This document shows positions 24,220 to 31,976 of a stretch of DNA of 64,000 bases, one piece after another. This stretch comes from SZUA-309 sp050185825. GTDB taxonomy: Bacteria > Pseudomonadota > Gammaproteobacteria > Pseudomonadales > Azotimanducaceae. A model generated the notes under the pieces. That model saw nothing but the letters and a program-made list of their open reading frames with translations. It was not told where the DNA came from and searched no databases. Location: contig JBFWZA010000012.1 of assembly GCA_050185825.1 (NCBI GenBank), positions 62,001-126,000 on the forward strand, written 5' to 3'. Position numbers and translations under genes: made by a program. The stretch's first letter is position 1. Every line of letters starts with the position of its first letter.

Positions 24220-25851
24220 TCAGCGGATCCCCAGATCGTCGATCAGTGCGATGGAGGCAGCGTTGTTACTGTCCGTCACGGCCCGGCGGATGACCTTGGC
24301 CCTGGCGACATCCGGTGACTGCTGGTGCAGCTCGAGCAGTGGCTCGAGGGCCGACGGGTGCTCGCCGGCAAACCGGAACAGGTTGCGCTGATCGATTTCC
24401 ACCTCCGGCAGCCGGGCACCGAGCGCGATGAGCAGGCGCACCGTGTCGACCTGGCCGGCACGCGCCGCCTCGTGGAGCGCGTTGGATCGGTTCAGCCCTT
24501 CGGACCAGCGATTGGGATCGAAGCCGGCACCGACCGCGAGCCGCACCAGGTCGTTGCGGCCGGCGGCGGCCGACAGCATGAGGAAATCCCGGAAGTTAAC
24601 CTCGCCCCGGATGTCCGCACCGGCTGCCACCAGCGCGGCCGCCACATCGGCCTGACCGTCGCGCAGCGCCAGCAGCAGCAGGGAAACGCCGCGTTCATCC
24701 TCGAGATCCAGCCTGGCGCCGGCGTCGATGAGCGTCCGCACCATTTCCGACCGGACCGCGTCAAGGTCGCAGCCCCGGGTGCGCAGCAAGGCGACGTGGA
24801 AGAAGAGCGGCCTGCCGTTCCGGTCGGCGACATCCGGATCGGCACCCATGTGCAGGTAGCGCTGGAAAGCCGGCAGGTCACAGCGGGACGTCGCCTGAAA
24901 CAGCAGTGGTGGCTGACTCTCCGAGAACTGCTCGAAGCCTTCTGTCTTTGCCAGCAGCACCTCGATCAGCGCTGCGTCCTCCTGCGCGAGCGCGAAGGCG
25001 AGGGGCAGCTCACCCCGGACCGGAACGGGATCCGCCCCGGCGTCCAGCAGCACGGAGACCATGTCGCTGCGGCTGCCGGCGAGTGCGACGGCGAACGGCG
25101 TGGGATCACCCAGGTTCGGATCCGCACCGGCATCGAGCAGCACCTCGACGATGTCGAGATGTTCCTCGCGGGCCGCCAGGCTCAGCGCGGGATAGTGCCG
25201 ATTGATGCCGGTATCGGGATCGGCGCCGCCTTCGAGCAGGGCCCTGACGGCAGCAATGTGACCTTCCTCGATGGCAGCCGCCAGGGGCGGTGTTGCGAAG
25301 AACTGCGGGTCGTCGGCGACCGCCCCGGCGGCCAGCAGCCGGGACACCATCTCCACGTCGCCCATGGCGGCCGCGTACCACAGCGCCGGCATGTGCCGTC
25401 CGTCCCGACGGTTCAGATGCTCTGCACGCTCCGCCAGTGACAGCCACTCGATGCGTTCCGTCTCCGGAATGGGCTGACCGGTCTTGTAGCGGAGGTAGAG
25501 GGTGTGGCCGAGCTCACGGACCCGCCAGCTCTCCGGTTCGGCGTGTGCTTCCAGCAGATCGCGCGCCGCGTCGTCGAGATCGTTCACCCGGACGACCTGA
25601 TAGAGACCGGTGCCCACGATCCCGAGCAGATAGAGGCTCATCATCACGAATCCAGGCGTGAACCGCCGCGTCCTGATCCCGTGAACGACGAAGAAAGGCG
25701 CGATGAGCAGGTGATAGAGGAAGCAGAAGTAGGCGAGCAGGCCCCCGGCGAGGGTCTCGAGCCCTTCCTGCGGACCGAAGAGCAGGACCGCCAGGGTGAG
25801 CACCGTGAAGGCGAGGGCGGAGCCCGAGAGCCAGCGCAGGTGCCTTGGCAT
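24220..25851 (-). CDS. Membrane-anchored ankyrin-repeat protein
   Basis: This 543-residue protein has an N-terminal membrane part with about three transmembrane helices in residues 10-85 (FTVLTLAVLLFG, YFCFLYHLLIAPFFVVHGI, FVMMSLYLLGIVGTGLY) and then roughly ten ankyrin repeats to the end (examples: RDGRHMPALWYAAAMGDVEM, GADPDTGINRHYPALSLAAREEHLDIVEVL, DERGVSLLLLALRDGQADVAAALVAAGAD). The repeats probably face the cytoplasm and bind a partner protein. No enzyme domain is seen. It is followed upstream by the ParA/RHH pair on the same strand and shares its ankyrin module type with the sigma-factor fusion at 27049, so the three may belong together. Confidence 0.85.
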   Translation of the reverse strand: MPRHLRWLSGSALAFTVLTLAVLLFGPQEGLETLAGGLLAYFCFLYHLLIAPFFVVHGIRTRRFTPGFVMMSLYLLGIVGTGLYQVVRVNDLDDAARDLLEAHAEPESWRVRELGHTLYLRYKTGQPIPETERIEWLSLAERAEHLNRRDGRHMPALWYAAAMGDVEMVSRLLAAGAVADDPQFFATPPLAAAIEEGHIAAVRALLEGGADPDTGINRHYPALSLAAREEHLDIVEVLLDAGADPNLGDPTPFAVALAGSRSDMVSVLLDAGADPVPVRGELPLAFALAQEDAALIEVLLAKTEGFEQFSESQPPLLFQATSRCDLPAFQRYLHMGADPDVADRNGRPLFFHVALLRTRGCDLDAVRSEMVRTLIDAGARLDLEDERGVSLLLLALRDGQADVAAALVAAGADIRGEVNFRDFLMLSAAAGRNDLVRLAVGAGFDPNRWSEGLNRSNALHEAARAGQVDTVRLLIALGARLPEVEIDQRNLFRFAGEHPSALEPLLELHQQSPDVARAKVIRRAVTDSNNAASIALIDDLGIR

Positions 25852-25860
25852 CCGGGCGGC

Positions 25861-26094
25861 TCAGCGGCGGCCGTGCCGCCGCCGCCGATCGACGAAGTCT
25901 GACTCCGTGACGCCGAGCCCTGTCTGCTGCAGGGCCCGCATGATGTAGCCGCGAATCGTCATGCCGGAGTTGAACGCCTTGCGCGCCAGCTCCCGGTGCA
26001 GCGACTCACGCATCTTCAGCGTGACCTGGGACAGCGGCTCCTCGGATTTGCGGGGAGCCTTGGGCTGTCGCGTGCTGGACTTCGCGCGGCTCAT
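25861..26094 (-). CDS. Ribbon-helix-helix DNA-binding partner of ParA (ParG-like)
   Basis: This 77-residue protein has a basic, flexible N-terminal tail (MSRAKSSTRQPKAPRKSEEP) and a ribbon-helix-helix core: strand SQVTLKMRESLHREL, then helix ARKAFNSGMTIRGYIMRAL. It is translationally coupled to the ParA gene by an ATGA overlap. The size, the floppy tail plus RHH core, and the position downstream of a small ParA match ParG of the type Ib parFG partition system. Such proteins bind the centromere and repress their own promoter. The protein could instead be an orphan regulator. Basic tail and short length are seen directly; the role is inferred. Confidence 0.78.
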   Translation of the reverse strand: MSRAKSSTRQPKAPRKSEEPLSQVTLKMRESLHRELARKAFNSGMTIRGYIMRALQQTGLGVTESDFVDRRRRHGRR

Positions 26095-26744
26095 GAAGCG
26101 CGCTTGTACTCCTGCATGAAGGGCAGGTGGCCCATGTCGAAGATCTCCTGCACGAGGAGCTGCCCCTGGGCCCCGGCCGTGCCTTTCTTCGGGATCTTGC
26201 CGCTGAAGGTGAGGTCCTTGTACGCCACCAGGTGGTGCAGGCGTGTCTTCATCGCCGGCAGGTCGAGATCGCTCACCGCCCGGCGCACCTTCTTCGCGAT
26301 CTTGGTCTTGGGCACGTAGTTGGTGAAGACCAGGCGGGTATCGATCCTGTTGCCCGTCATCTGGCTGGTGCTGCGGGCGATGCGGTAGGTCTTCTCCGCC
26401 TCGGTGACGTCCGCGTGCGAGAGCTGCAGCGGGATGAGTACCAGATCGGATGAGCCCATGGCGAAAACCGTGGACTGGGAGTAACCGGCGGGAGTGTCGA
26501 CGACGACGCAGTCGTACTTGCGGCGAAGCTTCTGAATTTCCTCCACGACCTGGGACTCGTCCAGAACCACCTTGGCCTCGATGGCCATGGAGCTCTTGGC
26601 GAGCCAGCGGGAGAGGGTGGTGTTCTCATCGGTGTCGATCACGCCGATGGTGTAGCCGCGCTGATGGATCGCACCGATGATCATCTGCGCGACCGTCGTT
26701 TTGCCCGCGCCGCCCTTGGTGGTAGCCAGAGTGATTATGCTCAT
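26091..26744 (-). CDS. parA: Small ParA-family partition ATPase (ParF-like)
   Basis: This 217-residue protein has the deviant Walker A motif of ParA/MinD proteins, LATTKGGAGKTTVAQ, with the signature lysine, then a switch I-like IDTDENTTLSRWL and Walker B YDCVVVDTPAGYS. It lacks the N-terminal DNA-binding extension of large ParA proteins, so it is of the small type. ATP-driven dimerisation and nucleoid binding would position a plasmid, chromosome region or protein cargo. A chromosomal-looking location with no replication gene nearby makes it an orphan. A strong sigma-70 promoter with overlapping palindromes lies 130 bp upstream. Confidence 0.88.
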   Translation of the reverse strand: MSIITLATTKGGAGKTTVAQMIIGAIHQRGYTIGVIDTDENTTLSRWLAKSSMAIEAKVVLDESQVVEEIQKLRRKYDCVVVDTPAGYSQSTVFAMGSSDLVLIPLQLSHADVTEAEKTYRIARSTSQMTGNRIDTRLVFTNYVPKTKIAKKVRRAVSDLDLPAMKTRLHHLVAYKDLTFSGKIPKKGTAGAQGQLLVQEIFDMGHLPFMQEYKRAS

Positions 26745-26811
26745 CTTCTTCCTTGTTCGTTCTCTTTTTCCGTTGCTTTTTGGGGGTTCGTTTTTCCAGT
26801 TTCGATCCCTT

Positions 26812-26838
26812 CGGTAGCGCCGGTGGCCCCGGTGTTCC
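26812..26838. repeat. Three 9-bp-spaced CGGT repeats in the parA leader
   Basis: CGGTAGCGC, CGGTGGCCC and CGGTGTTCC follow each other with exact 9-bp periodicity. Short phased repeats upstream of a ParF/ParG-type pair could be a centromere-like array. With only three degenerate units the pattern could also be chance. Confidence 0.35.
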
Positions 26839-26870
26839 CGCTCGTCGGATCAGACGTACAGCTGGTAGCG

Positions 26871-26899
26871 AGTATAGGACGGCTATAAAAAATGTACAA
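26871..26899 (-). promoter_or_regulatory. Sigma-70 promoter for parA with overlapping palindromes
   Basis: On the minus strand a -35 TTGTAC (26894-26899) and a -10 TATACT (26871-26876) are separated by exactly 17 bp. Two inverted repeats overlap it: TATAAA...TTTATA (26884-26889/26103 pattern ending 26908) and AAATGT-N4-ACATTT (26890-26905). The position over the -35 suggests autorepression, probably by the RHH protein. Transcription would begin near 26864, about 120 bp before parA. Confidence 0.7.
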
Positions 26900-27048
26900 A
26901 CATTTATACAGTTAAGCAGCAAATGATTCGTGCCGGGGTTGCGAATGCGCGCCGGTTCTCCCGGCGCAGACGGATGCCGGACGATGCGGGGTATCCAAAG
27001 CCGTCCGGAATGGGTCTTTAATGATGTGACCAACATCGAGGCGCGTTT

Positions 27049-29085
27049 GTGAGCTCAGGTGACGAGATCCCGCTGGTGGAGAAGGCCCAGCGCGGCGATC
27101 GGCAGGCGTTCGACCAGCTCGTCCGTCGCTATCAGGACCTGGTGGCCGGCGTGGCCTATGGCTGGCTCGGCGACGTGGAGACCGCCCGGGAGGCGGCGCA
27201 GGAAACCTTCCTCGACGCCTATCAGCATCTCGGGCAGCTGAGAGAGCCCGGCGCGTTCGCCGCGTGGCTGAAGCGGATTGCGATCAAGCACTGTGATCGG
27301 ATCACGAGACGCCGTCTGCCGGCCGCCGAGCCGCTCCACGAGCTGTCCGAGCCGGCTGCGAGCGATCCGGAGCCGGACGGCGCGGCAGAGGCTCGGAGCG
27401 ACGCCGAGCGGCTACGTTTCGCGGTGGAAAGCCTGCCGACCGCGGAGCGGCAGGTCGTCGCGCTGCACTACTTCGCCGACGCGACCGGACCGGAGCTCGC
27501 GGCGTTTCTGAACATCCCGTTGTCCACCGTGAAAAAGCGACTGCGCTCGGCCCGGAATCGGCTCAGAGTCGAAGGAGACAGGCTCATGAAGGAGACCATA
27601 GAGCGGCTTCGGCCATCCAGAACCGGCGAGCTCGATCGCCACGTGCGCTTCTTCATCGCGCTGCGGGCCGGAGACCGCGACGCGGTCCGGCGCCTGCTCG
27701 AAGAGGCGCCTGCCCTGGTGGATGCCCGGGCCGAGTGGGACCCCGCGCTGGTGCTGGAGGGGCTCCTGCCGTTCGCGAACCGGGCGACCGCGCTGATCAC
27801 TGCGGTGGAGCAGGATGATCCGGGCATGCTCGAGCTGCTGCTCGACGCCGGGGCGGACGTCAATGGTGACTGTGGCTGCGCGACAGGCGAATCACCGCTC
27901 TGGGCCGCGACGCTCCTCAATCGGGAAACCCACGTCCGCTGCCTGCTCGAACGCGGTGCGGACCCGAACCGGCCTTCCGCGGCGGGTAACTACCCGCTGC
28001 ACCTGGCCGCCATGCGGGGGCGAGGGAGGCTCGTCGATCTGCTGCTGGCGTACGGGGCCGATCCAGAGCTGCGGGATTCCGGGGCCCGATACGTGCAGCC
28101 GCTCACCCCGCTCGTCGATACCCTGCCGGGTGGCAGAACGGCAGCGGACTGGGCGAATGCGAATGGCCACTGGTCCGTTGCCGCGAAGCTTCAGAGTACG
28201 GGCGGCGGAAACCGTGGCTCCGTGGGGGTGACAGGGGCAGTACAGGTGACTGGAGAGGTCATCCACACGGGCATCAGAGCACTCGATCTGCTCGCACCGC
28301 TCAAGCGCGGCGGCATCGTCCGGTTGCCGTTCAAGGCAGGCGTCGGCATGGTGGTGCTGCTCGGCGAGCTGTGTCACCGGTTTGCATCAGCAGCACGCGG
28401 CGAGGCGATCTGGACCGGTTTTGCGCAGCCACCCTTCGACCTCGCGGACTGGCAGGCGGAGATGGCCGAGCTCGGCCTGACGGACACGGTCCGCTGCGGA
28501 CTGGTCAGCTTCCAGGATTCCCCGGAGGATCGCCGGGCGGCGTTCGAGCGGGGGCTGGATCTCGCGGTAGCGCTGCGGGAGGACGATCGGGAAGTGCTTG
28601 CCGTGGTGCTCTCCACGGAAGGGTTCGAGGCGGACGTGGACGCGAACCTGCTGCGGCTGGCCGAGCCCTCGAACCGTGGCGCCATCACCTCCATCGTCGT
28701 CACGGGCTTTCCCGAGCGCGACAACGTCTGGACGGCGCTGCGCCCACCCTTCTCCGGGCAGGTCGATCTGGATCGCCGGCGGGCTCGGCGCTACCTCTTC
28801 CCGGCGCTGGATCCGGAGACGTCTCTCAGCGTGCTGAACGACAGCGTGCTGGGTGAGCGTCACGCGCGGCTTGCTCGAAGCGTCCGGCAGCAACTGCGTA
28901 GCTGTCTGGAGAACGATCCCGCGTTTTCTCTGCTCGATTTGCCGGAGGGGCGCGAAACGCCAATGGCGAAGCTGATCAGGTACTTCTGCCAGCCGTTCTT
29001 CGTCACCGAGGCGTTCACCGGTCGGGCCGGAGAGTGGACCGCGCAGGAGCAGCTGCTGGAGGAGCTGGAGCGGCTGACGGGCTGA
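27049..29085 (+). CDS. ECF sigma factor - ankyrin - degenerate F1-ATPase-beta fusion protein
   Basis: This 678-residue protein has three parts. Residues 1-185 are an ECF-type sigma-70 factor: region 2 with YQDLVAGVAYGWLGDVETAREAAQET and region 4 with LPTAERQVVALHYF, then GPELAAFLNIPLSTVKKRL. Residues about 195-385 are ankyrin repeats (for example LLDAGADVN, ERGADPNRPSAAGNYPLHLAAMRG). Residues 400-678 align by eye with F1-ATPase beta: HTGIRALDLLAPLKRGG, AGVGMVVLLGEL, GAITSI, LNDSVLGERHARLARSVRQ and IRYFCQPFFVTEAFTG. The P-loop reads AGVGMV where AGVGKT is normal; the Walker B region reads EVLAVVLS where DVLLFIDN is expected; and the GER glutamate is missing. It should not hydrolyse ATP. Start is GTG with GAGG upstream. 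Function is unknown; a sigma factor whose output is controlled by ankyrin and F1-like protein contacts is my inference. Confidence 0.85.
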   Translation: MSSGDEIPLVEKAQRGDRQAFDQLVRRYQDLVAGVAYGWLGDVETAREAAQETFLDAYQHLGQLREPGAFAAWLKRIAIKHCDRITRRRLPAAEPLHELSEPAASDPEPDGAAEARSDAERLRFAVESLPTAERQVVALHYFADATGPELAAFLNIPLSTVKKRLRSARNRLRVEGDRLMKETIERLRPSRTGELDRHVRFFIALRAGDRDAVRRLLEEAPALVDARAEWDPALVLEGLLPFANRATALITAVEQDDPGMLELLLDAGADVNGDCGCATGESPLWAATLLNRETHVRCLLERGADPNRPSAAGNYPLHLAAMRGRGRLVDLLLAYGADPELRDSGARYVQPLTPLVDTLPGGRTAADWANANGHWSVAAKLQSTGGGNRGSVGVTGAVQVTGEVIHTGIRALDLLAPLKRGGIVRLPFKAGVGMVVLLGELCHRFASAARGEAIWTGFAQPPFDLADWQAEMAELGLTDTVRCGLVSFQDSPEDRRAAFERGLDLAVALREDDREVLAVVLSTEGFEADVDANLLRLAEPSNRGAITSIVVTGFPERDNVWTALRPPFSGQVDLDRRRARRYLFPALDPETSLSVLNDSVLGERHARLARSVRQQLRSCLENDPAFSLLDLPEGRETPMAKLIRYFCQPFFVTEAFTGRAGEWTAQEQLLEELERLTG

Positions 29086-29126
29086 CCGGCCGGGACGATG
29101 GCGCGGAACTCGCCGGCGGGCGTTCG

Positions 29127-30137
29127 CTATGGATTCCCTGCGGGATAAATCCGACGCCAGTCCGCCTTCATGTCCACCACCGTCCAGCCGCGTGTCGGTG
29201 CTGCGTCGAGCGCCGTGTCCAGCTTGCCCATGTGGGAATCACGGTCGTAGGCGAATTCCCGCTCGCCGTCGGTGTGATGCACGATGAGCCCGAATCGCGG
29301 TGTGGTGTCCGAAGGGCCCTCCGGGATCGTCGTGTACTCCAGCATCTGCTGGTCGCCGTCCGAGTTGCCGGCGGCGAAGATGGGCCTGCGGCCAATGTGG
29401 CGGTAGATGCCGACCGGCTTGCCGGCCTTGTCGTCCACGAGCAGGATCTTCGGTTCCTTGATGATCACCGGGACGCCGTCGTCCATCTCGAACTTCGCGT
29501 CACCCGTGGTACCCACCACCTGCTCCGGCGGGATGCCGTAGAGGTCCTCGGTGAACACCCGCATGAAGTCCACCCCACCGCCGGAAACGATGAAGGTCTT
29601 GAAGCCGTTGGCTCGGAGATAGTCGAGCAACTCGAGCATGGGCTGGAAGATCATCTGCGTGAACGGCATGCCCGTCCCGGGATGTTTCGCCGTGGCACCC
29701 CACTCGGCCACCGCCGCGGCGAAATCGGTGGCGGTGATGTTCGAGTGCGCGGTGATCAGCACCTGCATGACACCTTTCTCACCCGTGGCCATGAGCCCCT
29801 TCATGTCGCCGGCAACGGCGCTCTTGAACGGCTCCGTGGTTGCCCATTCGGTGTGCTCGGGTGCCATTGCGCGGATGCGGGAAAGGGCAAAAAAACCTTG
29901 AAAGTACAGGGGCTGCTCGGACCACAGCGTGCCGTCGTTGTCGAAGACGGCAATCCGCTCCGGAACCGGTAGGAAGTCCTCCGAACCTTCCTTGGTCACC
30001 CGGGCGACGAAGCCGATGATGGCTGACCGGGTGGCGCCGTCGTTCCAGGAGGGAAGGGGGTCGGTGGCTGCCACTGCGGCAGTGGTAAGAAGGAAAAGCG
30101 CGACCGCCACTGCGAAGGAAAACGGTAATCGATTCAT
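29127..30137 (-). CDS. Exported HAD-superfamily phosphatase-like protein
   Basis: This 336-residue protein has a Sec signal peptide (MNRLPFSFAVAVALFLLTTAAVAA) and a haloacid dehalogenase fold: motif I AVFDNDGTLWSE with the nucleophile aspartate, motif II TFIVSGGG, and motif IV AAGNSDGD. It includes a cap region with several conserved aromatic residues. Function is probably phosphoester hydrolysis in the periplasm; exact substrate unknown. ATG 30137 is chosen because it begins the signal peptide; the open frame runs upstream to 30236 with no ribosome site. The upstream sulfatase transcript ends at the hairpin at 30191. Confidence 0.83.
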   Translation of the reverse strand: MNRLPFSFAVAVALFLLTTAAVAATDPLPSWNDGATRSAIIGFVARVTKEGSEDFLPVPERIAVFDNDGTLWSEQPLYFQGFFALSRIRAMAPEHTEWATTEPFKSAVAGDMKGLMATGEKGVMQVLITAHSNITATDFAAAVAEWGATAKHPGTGMPFTQMIFQPMLELLDYLRANGFKTFIVSGGGVDFMRVFTEDLYGIPPEQVVGTTGDAKFEMDDGVPVIIKEPKILLVDDKAGKPVGIYRHIGRRPIFAAGNSDGDQQMLEYTTIPEGPSDTTPRFGLIVHHTDGEREFAYDRDSHMGKLDTALDAAPTRGWTVVDMKADWRRIYPAGNP

Positions 30138-30190
30138 TGACTTCTCCGTGTCTGTCTCGGTCTGGTGGAGTTGATGCTGATGATGAGGAT

Positions 30191-30222
30191 AAAAAACCCC
30201 GGCGGGAGTCTCCACGCCGGGG
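30191..30222 (-). terminator. Rho-independent terminator after arylsulfatase gene
   Basis: On the minus strand CCCCGGCG (loop TGGAGACTCC) CGCCGGGG is followed by TTTTTT. It sits 37 bp after the sulfatase stop and 53 bp before the HAD gene start, so it separates the two units. Confidence 0.88.
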
Positions 30223-30259
30223 TCATTGACTACCATTCGAGGCGCTCGAACGGGCCCCG

Positions 30260-31909
30260 TCAGTTCCCGGTCGGCAGCGGCAGGCTGATGCCCTCGTTCT
30301 TGAGTATGCTGCGTACGTACTCGAGCCGCTGGTACTGGGTGATCGTGATCGGGCCGGTGTAGACCTCACTCTGCAGCTTCCGCGGAGGGTACTGCACGTA
30401 GGACTTCATCTTCTCCCTGACCGCGTCGTTGATGGTCACCAGCGTCCAGGTCCGCTCCGTGTAGTTGTTCATGAAGATGTCGTAACGCTCCTGGGGATCC
30501 GCCCAGAGATCGAAGACCTGAGGCACGGTGGCCACGTACTTGTCAGGACCCTTCCAGCCCAGGTTGCTGTCCACGGCGAGCCCGCCGGTGGCCTGGCCGT
30601 TGTCGCCGCGCAGGTTGAACACCGCCTTGTAGTTGCCGACCCGGGCAGCTCCGGGGGTCAGCTCGTTCTCGGTAAAGTAGAACCAGGCCTTGCGGTCCGA
30701 CTTGCCGGTGCCGAAGAGCACGGGCGACATGTCGTAGCTGTCGAAGATGATAGGCTTACCGCCACGATCCTTCGTCGGCAGGTCCACGCCGGCAACCTTG
30801 GCAAAGGTAGCCATCAGGTCGAGACCGCCGACGATATCGTGATTCTTGGCGTTGGCGGCGATCCTGCCGGGCATCCAGGCGATGGCCGGCACGCGGTTGC
30901 CGCCTTCGCGGACGGTGCCCTTGGTGCCGCGGAACGGGGTATAGCCGGCGTCGGGGTACACATCCTGCCAGGCACCGTTGTCCGTGGTGTAGAAGACCAG
31001 CGTGTTATTCGCGAGCCCCAGCGCGCGAACCTTGTCCATGATCCTGCCGATGCGCGCGTCGAGCTCCACCACCGAATCCGCGTACTTGGACTTGGAAAGG
31101 GATTTGTGCTCGTAGTCCGGATGCGGCATGTTCGGCTGGTGCACCTTCATGAAGTTCACGTTCATGAAGAAGGGGGTGGTGGACTGGGACGCCTTGTCGA
31201 GATACTCGATCGCGGACTTCTCCACGTAGCCGTCGAAGTAGGGGATACCCACCACGCCGTTCGGATAGTCGGCGGAATTATCGTCGGGCTTGTCGACGTA
31301 TTGGCCGTTGATGGCGAAATCCTCGGTCGCTTTCTCACCGGCGTTGCCGGACAGCGAGCCCTTGGTCACCTTCTTGAACATGGCCCGCAGCTCCGGATCC
31401 ATGTCCGGGAACCAGGTGGGGTCGGCGTAGGTGTAGGCGTTCAGGTGGTAGAGACCCGCGTAGCGCATCTCGTCGTAGCCCTGGGCGTTGGGCAGGGCGT
31501 AGTCGTCCTCGCCCAGGTGCCACTTGCCGCTGAAGAAGGTGTTGTAGCCGGCCGTCTTCAGCACCGAGGCCAGTGTCCATTCCTCCTTCGGCAGGCCGCC
31601 GCCCTGACCCTGGAAGGCCACGGTGGTCATGCCGCTGCGGTTCGGGATACGGCCCGTCTGCATGGCGGCGCGTCCCGGCGTGCAGCTCGGCTGGGCGTAG
31701 AACGAGAAGAACGTCATACCTTCGTTCGCCAGCTTGTCGATATTGGGGGTGGGTATGCCCCGTCCCTCGCCGCCGCCGTAGGGGCCGAGGTCCCCGTAGC
31801 CGGTGTCGTCGGAGACGATCAGGATGATGTTGGGTGGCGTCGCCGCCATAGCGGGAAACGCCAGTGCCGCCGCGAGCAGGGCGGTCAGAAGACCGATGGG
31901 TCGTTTCAT
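30260..31909 (-). CDS. Exported arylsulfatase-family hydrolase
   Basis: This 549-residue sulfatase begins with a signal peptide (MKRPIGLLTALLAAALAFPAMA). The metal-binding pair is in IVSDDTGYGD (DD at 34-35). The formylglycine motif is C76-T-P-G-R80 in AQPSCTPGRAAMQTGR, so the cysteine should be converted by an anaerobic or aerobic maturation enzyme that is not in this window. Other active-site parts are GKWHLGEDD and FYTTDNGAWQD. It would cleave sulfate esters in the periplasm. It follows the barrel protein on the same strand, and the predicted Crp/Fnr-regulated promoter lies ahead of that gene. Confidence 0.92.
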   Translation of the reverse strand: MKRPIGLLTALLAAALAFPAMAATPPNIILIVSDDTGYGDLGPYGGGEGRGIPTPNIDKLANEGMTFFSFYAQPSCTPGRAAMQTGRIPNRSGMTTVAFQGQGGGLPKEEWTLASVLKTAGYNTFFSGKWHLGEDDYALPNAQGYDEMRYAGLYHLNAYTYADPTWFPDMDPELRAMFKKVTKGSLSGNAGEKATEDFAINGQYVDKPDDNSADYPNGVVGIPYFDGYVEKSAIEYLDKASQSTTPFFMNVNFMKVHQPNMPHPDYEHKSLSKSKYADSVVELDARIGRIMDKVRALGLANNTLVFYTTDNGAWQDVYPDAGYTPFRGTKGTVREGGNRVPAIAWMPGRIAANAKNHDIVGGLDLMATFAKVAGVDLPTKDRGGKPIIFDSYDMSPVLFGTGKSDRKAWFYFTENELTPGAARVGNYKAVFNLRGDNGQATGGLAVDSNLGWKGPDKYVATVPQVFDLWADPQERYDIFMNNYTERTWTLVTINDAVREKMKSYVQYPPRKLQSEVYTGPITITQYQRLEYVRSILKNEGISLPLPTGN

Positions 31910-31976
31910 TTATCAGTTCCCTCTTCTTGGTTGTTGCAGGGTTTCCACCCCGTGCTGCGCCTCACGACGCGACCGC

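Larger units (their letters stand above)
26745..27048. other. Divergent intergenic region between parA and the sigma-ankyrin fusion gene
   Basis: This 304-bp segment has no credible ORF. It holds pyrimidine-rich DNA next to parA, three 9-bp CGGT repeats, a strong minus-strand promoter within an A/T-rich patch (26871-26910) and then about 130 bp leading to the GTG start of the sigma fusion. It is the largest gene-free stretch in the window and the natural place for a partition site or shared operator. Confidence 0.7.

Noticed and set aside
24220..29085. Integrated plasmid or mobile element around the ParA pair
   Set aside because: No integrase, transposase, replication protein, flanking direct repeat or clear base-composition change was seen in the window, so mobility is not supported beyond the partition genes themselves.
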